A stretch of DNA of 64,000 nucleotides from Talinum fruticosum (Eukaryota > Streptophyta > Magnoliopsida > Caryophyllales > Talinaceae). The translations under genes were made by a program, and so were the position numbers. The notes under the pieces are model-generated. The model was not told where the DNA came from and made no database searches. It saw only the letters and a program-made list of their open reading frames with translations. Shown one piece after another: positions 1 through 10,869 of the stretch (positions within the stretch are counted from its first letter, which is position 1; each line of letters begins with the position of its first letter). The stretch covers positions 496,001 to 560,000 of the forward strand of contig JAITYX010000028.1 in the NCBI GenBank assembly GCA_021018815.1. Reading direction: 5' to 3'.

Positions 1-100
1 CCTTATCAAGAAACATATAAAGCGAGTTAGTTATACTATTCTACTATTAAGCTTAATTTATTTTATTATTTATTATCACACTTACCCTTCACCATCCGGC

Positions 101-346
101 TCAATCCGAATCTTTTCCTGCTGCTAGCATTGCTTGATTCAAGACTAGCATGTTCGTTGCCTGCATCGGTTGCCCCATCATTTGTAGGCCTTTGTGGTGG
201 CCTTTGTTCGGCACCAACGTGGATGCGTGGTATAGGGTCGTACCATATTGGTTATATGCGTACGTATGGGGCGGGTTTAAGTACATATGAGCATGTAGAG
301 AATATGAAGGGTTTGGGATGAAAGACCTACCCATTGGGCTTTGCAT
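101..346 (-). pseudogene. Possible fragment of a second CACTA ORF (Pro/Asn/Gln/Met-rich)
   Basis: An 81-codon open stretch on the transposase strand, downstream of the transposase tail. Its composition (many P, N, Q, M, H, Y) resembles the low-complexity regions of second CACTA proteins (TNPA-like or proline-rich), but no conserved motif is visible. It could equally be a chance ORF in the 3' region of the element. Bases 347-860 between it and the transposase show no other coding signal; 630-800 is AT-rich with repeated phrases such as 'gattcaatataaaacaacat'. Confidence 0.3.
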
Positions 347-860
347 GTGTGGGATGTTTGGAGGTTAGAAATAAGGAGGGTTGGGAATGAATAACCCACC
401 TATTGGAGTTTGGTTGTATGGGAGTGTGGAGATAGTGCTCCACCTACGGGAGAATAAAGGTAAGGAGGGTTTTGAGGGGGCTAGAAGTGCTTACATCATT
501 ACCTTCACCATCGGTATTGATGTTTCTAGCCCTTCCTGCGTAGCCGATCTTTTCGACCTGCCTCTACCTCGCTCTATATTTCCTAACATAAACAACATAA
601 AAACATTAGTAAACATCCAACGGTTAAAGTGATTCAATATAAAAACAACATATAAACATTAGTAAACATATAAAATGTAAGCGTTAGATATAAATATTCT
701 TCTATTAAGAAAATACGCTTCAATTGTTTCACCTTCATTACATTAATAAGAATTCATTTGATTACAACATAAATGAAAGTGATTCAATATAAAACAACAT
801 AAAAAGAACATCATCAACTAGCCATCGTCCTCATCATCGGTATCATCATCGTCTTGGTCA

Positions 861-3800
861 CTATCCTCTTCGAGCATCATTGAATATGAGATGTTCTTCT
901 TCCTCATCGGTGATGTTATCATCATCCCATTCACCTTCCTCATCTTCTTCACCATCCTCTTCTTCACTAACATCCTCAATCCCATCTTCTTGGTTTAAAA
1001 TAATATCATCAACTAATTCTTCTGCTGATATTGAGTTATCAACCAAAGTGTCCGACAAAGTTTCCATTATAGGATCGATTGTACCTATACTATCCTCTTG
1101 GAATGCAAGAGGAATAGTATATTGGTCATCAACTCGGCCCTTGGTTTTGCTTGCCACTACGATGAACCAATTCAGTTTTTCTCTAAGGACCCCTTACGGA
1201 TATGACATATAATACACCCGAGTTGCGAGTACTAGCAAATATGAAAGGATCGTACTTACGATAACGCGTTGGATGCACTTCAACATACGAACTAAATTTA
1301 TGATACCGACTAGGGTCAAACCAATCGTATTTAAACATCACACACCTTTTTATTGGTTCACCAACATATTCAAATTCAACTACTTCTTGCAAGATGCCGT
1401 AGTAATTATTTTCAACATGTCCTCCATCAATTCCTTTCACACAAACACCACAATTGAAGGTCATCCTCCCTTCATTTCGCACCTCGGTATGAAATAACAT
1501 TCCATTCATCGTGTATGCTGTCCATGTTTTCACTCTCCTTAAAGGACCTTGAGCTAATTGCATCAAGTAAAGATGCTTTTCATCATGATATACTCGATAA
1601 TAATGAATATGTGTCAATAACATAGTATTGGTTTAGTTTATTAAAATTGAAAAACCCATTTTAATAATCTTTAGGCATGAGCATTAAGTCTTAGTATATG
1701 ATATTCACAGCTCCTTTGAACCAATCTTTGCACTCGGTTTCCACCATTGCATCAATTGCCGTATCACTAACATCGGCATACATAGCTTATTTTTGGTCTT
1801 TGAAGAGACTGAGCTTAAATTGTTTATTAATATTACATCATCGTTGCGAAAAAATTGATTGAAACCGAGTGTTGTATAGGACAAGATATACTCACTCAAG
1901 GTAGGGTTTAACTTCGGAGCAGTTCGATAAAACATGGACATGTGCAACCGTCTTTTCCTTATCATCAAGGAAACGCGAAGTGAACTTCCTAATTGGAGCA
2001 CCTTCGGCATGAATATCGAAAGAGTAGGATTGTGGTATGGAACTTCACTCCCTTCATTTCGTCAACTTCTATTATGCATACAAGGCATGTTAGAGCCGAA
2101 ATAGTAAGATGCAAAATGTGTTTCTTCAAATCGTGCATATTTTTCAGCAATACTCCCTTCGAGCTTCGATTTGTTTCCTATGGATCTCTTCAATCGACCA
2201 AAGAGCCTCTCAAATGGATACATCCACCGGTTTTGTACCGGACCACCCAATTTTGCTTCCTCCGCCAAGTGAACAGGCAAGTGTTCCATCACATTGAACA
2301 ACCCAGGAGGACATATTGTTTCCAATTTACCAAGTGTTATTGAAATATTTCGATGCATTTGCTCTAACTCCGCATCCCGTAAAATAGATGAGCAAAGGTT
2401 CTTGAAGAACTCACTAATTTCAATGAGAGGCGCTAAAACCTCGTCCGGGAGTGTAGTAAATGCTATTGGAAGAAGACTCTCCATGAAAACATAACAAACA
2501 TGACTTTTCATGCTATGGAACTTAGTGGAGTTTGGGTCTACAAGGTATGAAATGTTAGAACGAGTAATCATCTGGCATTTTCAACTCTCTTGCCCATTCA
2601 CATATTGCCCTCTTACTGCTCCAACGTCAACACATATTTTGCCTTCGGTTTGAGAATTTTACCATTTAGTCCATGCTTTAAATTCAACCCCACACGATCA
2701 CACAACTCTTCCAAATCCATTCTTGCCTTGATATCATCCTTTGTTTTCCCAGGAATATCCATAATAGTGTTAATTATATTCTCGAAAAAGTTATTTTCAA
2801 TGTGCATCACATCTAAGTTGTGGCGAAGCAATTGATCTTTCCAATATGGAAGCTCCCAAAACATGCTTTGTTTTGTCCAATTATGATCCTTTTTGAACCC
2901 CGAAATGTTGATTTCCTACTCTTACGTTACTTTGGGAATGTTTCAACCCATTGTTTTATTTCTTCCCCGTATATCGACGAGGAGGACCCGAATGTACGGT
3001 TTTTCCTTTTGTAAACGCTGTGCTATTCCTTCGAACGCATGACTTCGTGGAAAAAATCGCCGATGCAAATCAAACCATCAAAGTTTTCGCCAATTTTTAT
3101 GTTTTAATGCTTTTTGTTGATTCATACATACCGGGCATGACATGGCACCATGAGTACTCCATCCGGACAATATACCGTATGTCGGGAAATCATTAATGGT
3201 CCACATCAACGCAGCCTTCATGAGAAAGTTCTCACTTTTTGAAATATCATATGTTTCCACACCATCTTCCCATAGTGTTTGTAACTCGTCAATAAGAGGC
3301 TGCAAATACACATCAATTTTATTTTTCGGATTTGTAGGCCTGGTATGATGCATGTCAAGAACATATGAGGCGTCATCATGCATAACTCCGGTGGTAGATT
3401 ATAAGGCGTAATAACGACTAGCCAGATTGAATAAGACCTTGAAGGTTGGCTGAATGGATTAAACCCATCCGTGCACAAACCAAGTCTAATATTTCTAGGC
3501 TCGTTAGCAAATTCGGGGTGAACTCTATCAAAATGTTTCCATACTTCACCATCCGAAGGATGACAAAGGACACCATCCTCTCTTACATTCTCATAATGCC
3601 ATCTCATGCGATCTGCTATGGTTTTGAAGCAAACAAGCGCTGAAGTCTTGGTATTAATGGCAAGTAATGCATCCTTGCAAACGGAGTCCTTTGACTTTTT
3701 CCTTGTCTTTCCCTTTGACGCTTCCATCTTGCATGACCACAAAACTTGCAAGAATCAAGATTAATGTCCTCTTTGTAGAACAACATGCAACCTTTTCGAC

Positions 3801-4496
3801 AACAATCAATTTTTGAACATCCATCCCAAGATTTTTAATGACCTTTTCAAGGTGAATTTCACGATGAACTCGGTTATCGGGGGACAAATCTCTTTCATAA
3901 GTTGAGCAATCTCATTAAAGCAATTTTGAGGCATGTTGAAGTCGGACTTGTTGCTCAGCAGATCCTAACGGTGGCGAGACAATTCGAGTGTGAGTTTCAT
4001 TTCCTACCCACAAAGGTCATTGTGCAGCCTCAACCATATTAAAGAAAGTTTGGGCATTGGTATTTGGAGGCTCACTTGTAGAGCCTTGATTTGAGATCAT
4101 GGCATTCATACGGTCGATATTTGACTCTACATTGCCGTAGTTCATATGATTGGAGTCACTTTCTTCGTTGAATATGTTAGAAGTCATACCACCATCCTCA
4201 TGTAAATGAGGATCTATTTCTCTATGATTAGTCCAATACCAATAGTTTGGAAGAAAACCATATTGATAAAGGTGTAACTTAACTTCATCGGAATCCTTAT
4301 ACTTTCGATTTTTGTATTTACGACATGGACACCTATATTGTTGATTATGTACAAATTCTGATTGACTTCTAGCATGTGCATCAAACTCCTCAACCCCGTC
4401 TAAAAACTCTTGTCTATGCCCAACTCTACCAGGTAATAACCTACGATACATCCATCTACGATGCGTAGGCCCGTCCATATATATTCTGATTGACAT
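861..4496 (-). pseudogene. TNP2-type CACTA transposase (TNPD-like), decayed
   Basis: The domain order on the minus strand matches plant CACTA transposases. 4496-4017 is an intact N-terminal transposase-associated domain (159 aa, starts MSIRIYMDGPTHRRWMYRRL). 3887-3078 holds the TNP2 catalytic region: a decayed KIDCC..GCMLFYKED..CKFCG motif, then a VVITPYNLPP..M block, a DVYLQPLIDELQTLWEDGVETYD block and ALMWTINDFPTYG..SGWSTHG. 2864-2613 contains LLRHNLDVMHIENNFFENI. 2571-2062 matches DUF4218 (HLPVHLAEEAKLGGPVQNRWMYPFER). 1623-1183 matches DUF4216 (YYGILQEVVEFEY, CVMFKYDWFD). 1157-861 is an acidic Asp/Glu-rich tail. Several frame changes and stops separate the blocks (for example near 3900-4016, 2865-3077 and 1624-2010). 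Normal proteins of this family mediate cut-and-paste transposition in the nucleus; this copy cannot make a full protein. Confidence 0.9.
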
Positions 4497-5279
4497 TTAA
4501 CAATTTATTAAATTATTAGTTAGTAATCAATACATGGAGATGTTATGATTACATTTCTTCTATAATGAACATAATATATATAACCATTATGCATTAAACA
4601 TATACTTTTCTTATACATAAATTTCTTTAATTTCTGTATTTTGCTCTTAATTATTTATGTCATCATTAAACTAACCATACCTAATTAGCATAAATAAACT
4701 CATACAAATATAATTGATTACATTATTTCTACCTAATTAGTATAAAATAAAGCACACACAATTATAATTTATAAAATTATTTTAAAATTTACAACAATCA
4801 TTTCATTTCTAATTTCACACAAGTAACCACTATTTATTAATAATTTGTCAAATATTCAATAAATTCATAAATAAACTACAAACAATTGCAATATATAAAT
4901 CACAAATAACATTTACTTCAACTTCAACAATAATTTCCAACAAATCTAACCTCACATACTTTAAACAACACAACTTCTATACATAAATAACATTTACTTC
5001 AACTTCAACAATAATTTCCAACAAATCTAACCTCACATACTTTAAACAACACAACATCTATACATATATAACATTTACTTCAACATCAACAATAATTTCC
5101 AACAAATCTAACCTCACATACTTTAAACAACACAACATCTATAAATAAATAACACAATTGTACATTTTTCTTCTCAAATTCATTCACAAACAAAATTAAT
5201 TTACAAGTAAATTATATAAAATCATCAATTTGAAGTTAAATTATTGAAAACCCTAAATCTAATAACAATCAAGAAAACA
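4497..5279 (-). other. AT-rich 5' leader of the CACTA element, no gene
   Basis: This segment lies between the transposase start codon and the GC-rich segment near the terminus. It is strongly AT-rich and contains the 81-bp tandem triplication listed separately. No ORF of note is present. It probably holds the leader and intron of the transposase transcript; that is inferred from position only. Confidence 0.5.
4908..5150. repeat. 81-bp tandem repeat, three copies
   Basis: Three head-to-tail copies begin at 4908, 4989 and 5070, each starting 'aacatttacttcaac' and including 'ccaacaaatctaacctcac' and 'tttaaacaacacaac'. The spacing is 81 bp in both intervals and only a few bases differ between copies. 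It lies in the untranslated leader region of the CACTA element. Confidence 0.9.
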
Positions 5280-5640
5280 AAACCTTCAAAATAGGCAGTA
5301 ACACGGGCGGCGGCGGTGGCGGGACAGGCGTGCGGCGGCAGCGGCTGGCTGAACGGGCGGCGGCGACGGTGACCTTCTCCGAGTGGCGCAGCGGCGGCCC
5401 AAAGAGCGAGAGCAACCAAGGAGAACTCATCCGTCTTTGGCTTTCGGGTTTCTCAGCAGCGGACTAAGGGCGGTGGACGAAAGCGGGGCGGCCGGAGAAG
5501 GGGCGGCGGTGGACCGATGGCCGGAGGGGTTGTGGAAGCGTGGTGGTGGGCTGGGCATTGTCGCTCACAAAATCGCTTGCACTCCTCTCTCTCTTCGTTT
5601 TGGGTTCTTCGATCGACCGAAAGGCCGGATCTGAATTTTA
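5280..5640. other. GC-rich segment inside the CACTA 5' end
   Basis: This is a sharp compositional island (runs of GGCGG, GGCGGCGGCG) between the AT-rich leader and the terminal repeats. Overlapping short ORFs on both strands are Ala/Arg/Gly-rich with no recognisable motif and look like a by-product of composition. It may be the promoter or first exon of the transposase gene, or a captured host fragment; nothing in the sequence decides. Confidence 0.5.
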
Positions 5641-5974
5641 TTCATCGATAGCGACGGAACAACGACAGAATGTTCCGTCATTGTCGACTAAATTAACTTA
5701 ATTATACTTTGTTTTTGTTTTTCCTAGATCCGAAAATTCTAAATACCCCGATTACGGCTTAGCGACGGAATAATTCCTTTAGCGACGGAATAGCGACGGA
5801 TATTTCCGTTGCAAATTCCAAATTAGCGACGGAAAATCCGTCGCTAATTTCAGTCATTGCTCGACACGATTGCTTGGTTTTTGTCGGTTTCCGTCGTTGA
5901 TTACATTCGTTGTTTGGCGACGGAATTGTATCCATCACTAATTTCCGTCGTTAATTAACAGTTTTGTAGTAGTG
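5641..5974 (-). repeat. CACTA subterminal repeats and terminal inverted repeat
   Basis: At least seven copies of a TTAGCGACGGAA-type motif in both orientations occur between about 5649 and 5950, for example at 5757-5800 and the inverted pair 5824-5850 (AGCGACGGAA then TCCGTCGCTAA). The segment ends with the terminal inverted repeat at 5959-5974. Subterminal arrays of short direct and inverted motifs are the binding sites for the regulatory protein in En/Spm elements. Confidence 0.9.
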
Positions 5975-7165
5975 ATTATTACTAGATTTCAATTGTGGTC
6001 TTTTAGGCTGCTTCGTTTTTTGGCCATTTTCTTCCTTTTTCGTGCGATTAATGCTTGGGTTATAGCTATATAATTGTATATAATTCTCCATTATTGAGAG
6101 TAGCAATGAGAAGCAGGGTGTAATAACTTGTATAGCTTGAGTTAAATTCCCTGTAAAGCTACTGAAAATTATAGTGCACCATTTGTGTTTTTTTTTTTCC
6201 GGTTTTGGGTTTACCACGTTAAAATCTTGTTTCTTATTTCTCTTTTGTTCTGTTGTTCTATTATTGTTTGTGAGTGGACTTCCGATCCTAACTAGTATTG
6301 TGGCAAGTTATGAGCATCACGCATCTCCGCAAGACATAAAGGCGTCTAATTATACCATAGTTTGTCAACCACCAAGCTTGATGGTTAAGTAGAGTAGGAC
6401 ACGTATAAGAATTCTTTTAGAATAATTTTCTTCTGGGGACCTACATTTGTATTTCTTTTAAAAAATATTTCAAGTATCGTACTCGAAACTTTAATTACTA
6501 AAAGTGTATATAATTTGTTTTTATATTAATTATTACTAGATTTCAGTTGTGTTGTTTTGGGCTGCTTCGCTTTTCGACCGTTTGCTTCCATTTTCTTCGA
6601 TTAATGTTTGATTTATGGCTATATAACTATGTGTAATCCTCCATTATTGAGAGCAACAATGAGAAGCAAGGTGTAATGGGTCGTTTTCTTCTATTGTCAT
6701 GCAATTAATGCTCCATTTATAACTATATAACTATATATAACCCTCCATTATAGAGAGTAGCAATGAGAAGCAAGTTGTAATAGCTTGTATAGCTTGAGTA
6801 AATTTTCTTATAAAGCTACTGAAAATTCTAGTGCATCATTCGTGTTTTTTTTTTCCAGTTTGCGACGTTAAAATTCTTGTGTCTTTGTTTCTATTTCTTT
6901 TTGTTTCTATTATTGTTTATAAGTGAACTCCTGATCCTAACAAGTATTGTGGCAAGTTGTGAGCATCACACATTCACGGTAGACATAAAGGTGTCTAAAA
7001 TTATACCATAGTAGCTTGGTGGTTGAGTAGAGTGTCACATATATAAGAATTCTTTTAGAATAATTTTCTTTTGGGGACCTATAGTTGTATTTCTTTTAAA
7101 AATATTTCAAGCACCGTACTCGAAACTTTAAATACTAAAAGTGTATAACATATTTTTTGTATTAA
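5975..7165. repeat. Tandem repeat, two units of ~560 and ~630 bp plus start of a third
   Basis: Unit 1 begins at 5975 (attattactagatttcaatt), unit 2 near 6531 (ttattactagatttcagtt), and a third start near 7163 (ttattactaaatttcgc) soon diverges. Shared phrases include 'gagagtagcaatgagaagca', 'aagctactgaaaatt', 'ctagtattgtggcaagtt' and 'ataagaattcttttagaata'. Unit 2 is longer because it holds an internal ~100-bp duplication. The CACTA element ends exactly at the start of unit 1. No coding potential was recognised. Confidence 0.85.
6590..6790. repeat. ~100-bp internal duplication in the second repeat unit
   Basis: The stretch from 'ttttcttcgattaatg' to 'gagaagcaaggtgtaat' is repeated about 104 bp later, from 'ttttcttctattgtcatgcaa' to 'gagaagcaagttgtaat'. 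The first repeat unit has this block only once. Confidence 0.8.
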
Positions 7166-8679
7166 TTATTACTAAATTTCGCATTCGGATCAACTGATTC
7201 GAGTTTAATTTTAAGAATCATGTTGACTACGATTAGTTAATCGAGTCCTTAGAAATTTTGTTTTTTAAAAAGTGTACATTGATTTTTATAGGAGACTAAA
7301 CTTTTTCAAGTGAACAAATTTTAAGAGCCCAATACGTTATAAGCATATATCATTATAATATTAAGATCTTGTTATGGAATAAAAAAATTCATCTTTGAGG
7401 GAGTGGAATATAATTAATTTTAAGAAAAAACAAATTATGTTTGATAAATAATAATAATAATAATAACAATAATAATAAGATATAGAAAAATCACCCAATA
7501 CTAGAATCGTAGAAAGGATCATACTTCATATGATACATACGAAAACGACATATAACTATTGTGGCACGTGAAGACTTATAGGTACATGTAAATTCGTTTG
7601 TTTGACAAGGTATAGAATTGCAGACTTTTTCCTTATCAAAAAAAGTATTGCAGACTTTTGTGACATATAAGACTAGCAAAGGTTGAGCATGAGGACGTAG
7701 AATGAAGAGCTAGCACAGTGACGTAATGCCTTCGTTTTTTTATGTTGTGTGTGTTGGGGGAGGGGGATGACTCAATTCACGGGTGCAAAAGCAATCACGA
7801 CACACACGCTTTTTAGGTGTCCCCAGCCAAGATGTCACCCATCTTTGTTTGACAGGAAATTGATGTTCGTCTTTGGGCCCGTTTTTCAGCAGAATGTGCG
7901 GCACAGGTGAGGAGTCGCTTATGTGTGGGATACTCATCAAGGCCAATTCTCACCTACCATTGAATTAGTGTACCACGTTTATAGTTTTATACCATGGATA
8001 CAATAGAGAAGGATGTCAGCCTATGTGCTAAATCTTGAGCCAGCTAGCTGCGTCTTGTACTCGCAAAATATATGAATATAATTAGAGAACCTAATACCAT
8101 CCAAACATTTTATTCCTTCATCTAAATATTTAATTTTTCATCCCTACTGGATAGGGAAAAATGAAAGATAGGCTATTTCGAAATAGTGTTAATTTGTTGG
8201 GAGCTAGCTAAGATTCTTTTGCTTGAATGGACTTAGAGTATTATTTTGAGATTAGGATGTGTTATTGCTCTTTCACAATTGGAGTAGGTTTATGTTAGGT
8301 AAGTTGTTTCATAGGATGTATTCTCTTTATTCCTACTTGGTTTTGTGAATATGTTTGGGATATATTCAAGGTGTTTAACAGTTGCTTCCTGAAGATTAAT
8401 TTTATTGTTCATAGTTCATTTTGCCCTGTATTTTCATGCTATGGGATCACAATGTTTTTATATTATTGAATTATTTATTTATTTTATTAACCTGCTATGG
8501 CATCACCTTGTTTTTTATTATTGAATTTGTTATTTATTTTATTAAAGTGAGTGTAATTAAACGTTGAGTTTGGTTGCCTATATCTATTGTTGGAATAACC
8601 ACTTGTGGTTTGATTATATTAGAGCTTTGCTATATACTGATTACTACTTTTGTTTATGTATATTATGATGTGTGCTTTA
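7166..8679. other. No gene recognised; (AAT)n microsatellite at 7447-7480
   Basis: AT-rich sequence without a supported coding region. A short (aat)n run with two interruptions lies at 7447-7480. A 68-codon minus-strand ORF at 7946-7740 has no recognised motif. The sequence shows no clear similarity to the transposons around it. Confidence 0.5.
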
Positions 8680-9552
8680 TGTAATACCCGTGATTTTAAC
8701 AAAAGCGGTTATAAAGCATAGGATTATTGAGTATTATTCCACGAATCTAGAGGGGTGAGTGATCGATTTTAATTACAGTAGGACGTATTACCTTAGTATC
8801 CCTTTGGAGGCTGTTGTCGAATAAATTAAATCAAGGAAATTGCCTCCTTTTTATTGAACTGAACCTTTGTGTTTTTAGGCATTGTCGTAACCAATACATC
8901 AAAATAAGTTAGGAGACAAAAGCATAAAAGGACGGAAAAAGGGAAAGGCATAGACTTGTTTTACGTAGAGGAAGGGTTAAAGGAGTCATTTGAGGGTCCA
9001 ATAGAAAGGAGAGGTGATTTTTGTCGGGCGGTGGAGGGAGATGATGCAAAAATAAAAGAAAAAGAGGGATCGAGGGAGCGGGACTCGGGAAAGCAAAGGA
9101 AGAAGAAGCGAACGAGAGGAGGAAAAAGAGGGAGCACCGAACGAGAGAGAGAGAGAGAGAGAGAAGAGGCGAGCGTGCGAGGTCCAAGGAGACTAAGGGA
9201 GACCGGCGACCACAGCGAGAATCGAAGGCGGCAGCCGGCTACGCGAGCAAAGGGAAGAGAGCGAGAGACTGGGACAAAGCGAGGGTGAAGGAAGGACCCG
9301 AAGGAGGGACGGACGTGAGGGGGTCCGAGAGGCCGAAACCGGAAAAGCAGGCAGCAACAAGGGAGGAGGATCAGCGGTGAACGCACGAGGGCCCGACCGA
9401 GAGATAGTGGAGACCAAAACGGCAAGCCGGAAATAGGGAAGCGAGAGACCTAGAGAACCGAGCGAGAACCGGCGGAAAGAGGGACCAGGACCGAGAAGGC
9501 GAAACTAAGGAAGCCCAAGACCAACCCTAAAACACGAGAATTCGAGGTGGGT
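8680..9552. repeat. LTR-like fragment starting TGTAATACCCG, GA-rich
   Basis: It starts TGTAATACCCG at 8680, the same first bases as the gypsy-type LTR at 52100. From about 8930 it becomes purine-rich with a (GA)n run at 9141-9163, as the 52100 LTR does at 52375-52590. Outside the first bases and the GA-rich character I see no close match, so it may be a related but different gypsy LTR. It stops abruptly at ~9552, where Sirevirus LTR sequence begins. Overlapping long ORFs here are low-complexity Arg/Glu or Ser/Leu/Pro stretches and are not called. Confidence 0.35.
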
Positions 9553-10393
9553 AGAGTGGCTTCTATTTATACACATCGAGCGAGAATATCCGTTGTGACT
9601 TGTTCCGATTGGTGAGCTTCAATAGCTGTTGTAAAGGCTAATGTTTAGTGGTTGTCCTTGGCTCAAAAAGTTGTCCATCCCTTTGGTTATGACTGAATTC
9701 GGGGTTGAAACAACCGTTGGACACAAAGTTGAACTTTACCGGATTTGGAAACAAACAACCACGACACGATGTCTAAGTTATGACCGAAATGATTGATTTA
9801 CGCGTACTAGCGTTTAACGGATAGAAGCCAGCTACTTTTGATTTTCAAAAATAGATTAGGCTTGTTTAATCAACCTGTAAAAGCAAATCAAAGAGGTACT
9901 CAAAGTATAAAAATACTTTCGTCCAAGATTAGGTAAAGATAATAATTAATCCAAAGTAATCAAGCACCTAATTATCTTCGACCTAAAAGAATGGAATTTT
10001 TAAATTTAATATTAATTAGGTTCAAATTCCATCTTGAGTCAATCCTTAAAATGATCAAGTTAGTGAGAATAAAGAATCGGAATACATAAACTTGATCAAG
10101 TAAACAATTTTATTATGTATGTTGACTTCGAAAGTAGAATTAACGCTGTAATTCATTTTCGGTTTAAACACTAAGTCAGTCCTCGGAATTTAAAGTGTTT
10201 GTTAAATTATTTACTCATGACATTGTTCGAGTTATTTCTAAGTGAGTTAGAAACTCGGTTAAGAGTGTTATGCTTGACAAATGGTTTCTAAGTGGGTCGA
10301 AAAGGGTGAAAACTTAGATATGAGTTTCTTAAAAGATTAGAATGACTTAGACTCAAAACTATCGAGAGATACAGAGTTACACCTAAGTCTTCA
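9553..10393 (-). repeat. E1 3' LTR, truncated
   Basis: This matches the E1 5' LTR from the TATA region (tggcttctatttata at 9557-9571) up to the LTR start (revcomp TGAAGACTTAGG ending at 10393). About 540 bp at the LTR 3' end, present in the 5' LTR at 18830-19375, are absent and replaced by the GA-rich segment. Confidence 0.8.
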
Positions 10394-10869
10394 ATCTTCC
10401 CGTTTTTATGAAAGACATTCCATACTTAAGATAGAAACTAATCAGTTCATAGAGTTATCTTTTCATAGTGTGTTGTTCGGAGCAAGAAAGAATAATAAGG
10501 AATATTGAACGGCTCGGATCATATACAACTCGGAACATGCTTCTTGAAGTAATAAGAGCATACTTGTTATATAAAAAGGGAAATATATCGAGTAAGTAAG
10601 AAGTCCGGTCGGGAAAAAATATGCTTAGAAATAGGAAAGTTTCATTAATTAGTAGAAGCAATTGTACGTGAAACTTAAATAGACTAAGAAATAAACAAAC
10701 TTAAAAACAAGTAAGGGACAACTCCCCTAAACCAAACATCTTATTTTCTATCTTTTCTCTCCCCTATGCATTTCAGCAAAAAATAACAAAAAGAGGGAGG
10801 AAAGAACAACTAAGTACAAAAGATATTAGATAAAATTAAAACAAATTTTTAGAATTAAGAGGGAGGGGA
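10394..10869 (-). other. E1 3' untranslated region with polypurine tract
   Basis: Immediately next to the LTR start the minus strand reads ...ATAAAAACGGGAAGAT, the expected polypurine tract position. The same place in E2 reads CAAAAAGGGAAGAT. A second purine-rich stretch (CATAGGGGAGAG on the minus strand) lies near 10762-10775; Sireviruses are known for multiple polypurine tracts. No coding signal is seen in between. Confidence 0.6.

Larger units (their letters stand above)
1..5974 (-). mobile_element. CACTA (En/Spm) DNA transposon, 5' part; left end outside window
   Basis: The right terminus reads, on the minus strand, CACTACTACAAAACTG starting at 5974, the expected CACTA terminal inverted repeat. 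Inside it are subterminal repeats of the GCGACGGAA type, an AT-rich leader with an 81-bp triplication, and a minus-strand TNP2-type transposase. The opposite terminus lies before position 1, so the element exceeds 5.97 kb. The flanking bases after 5974 are ATT, the candidate 3-bp target duplication; its partner cannot be seen. The transposase is interrupted by stops and frameshifts, so the copy is not autonomous. Confidence 0.9.

Noticed and set aside
880..1212. Ser-rich plus-strand ORF of 110 codons
   Set aside because: Antisense shadow of the acidic tail of the CACTA transposase.
4908..5150. Regular direct repeats that might suggest a CRISPR array
   Set aside because: Units are contiguous 81-mers without unique spacers, inside a plant CACTA transposon.
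5225..5634. Ala/Arg/Gly-rich ORFs in the GC island
   Set aside because: Present on both strands with no motif; explained by base composition.
7740..7946. 68-codon minus-strand ORF, possible exon of a host gene
   Set aside because: No recognised motif and no flanking exons or splice pattern.
8956..9425. Long overlapping ORFs on both strands in GA-rich DNA
   Set aside because: Arg/Glu/Lys on one strand and Ser/Leu/Pro on the other: low-complexity translation of purine-rich LTR-like sequence with no domain.
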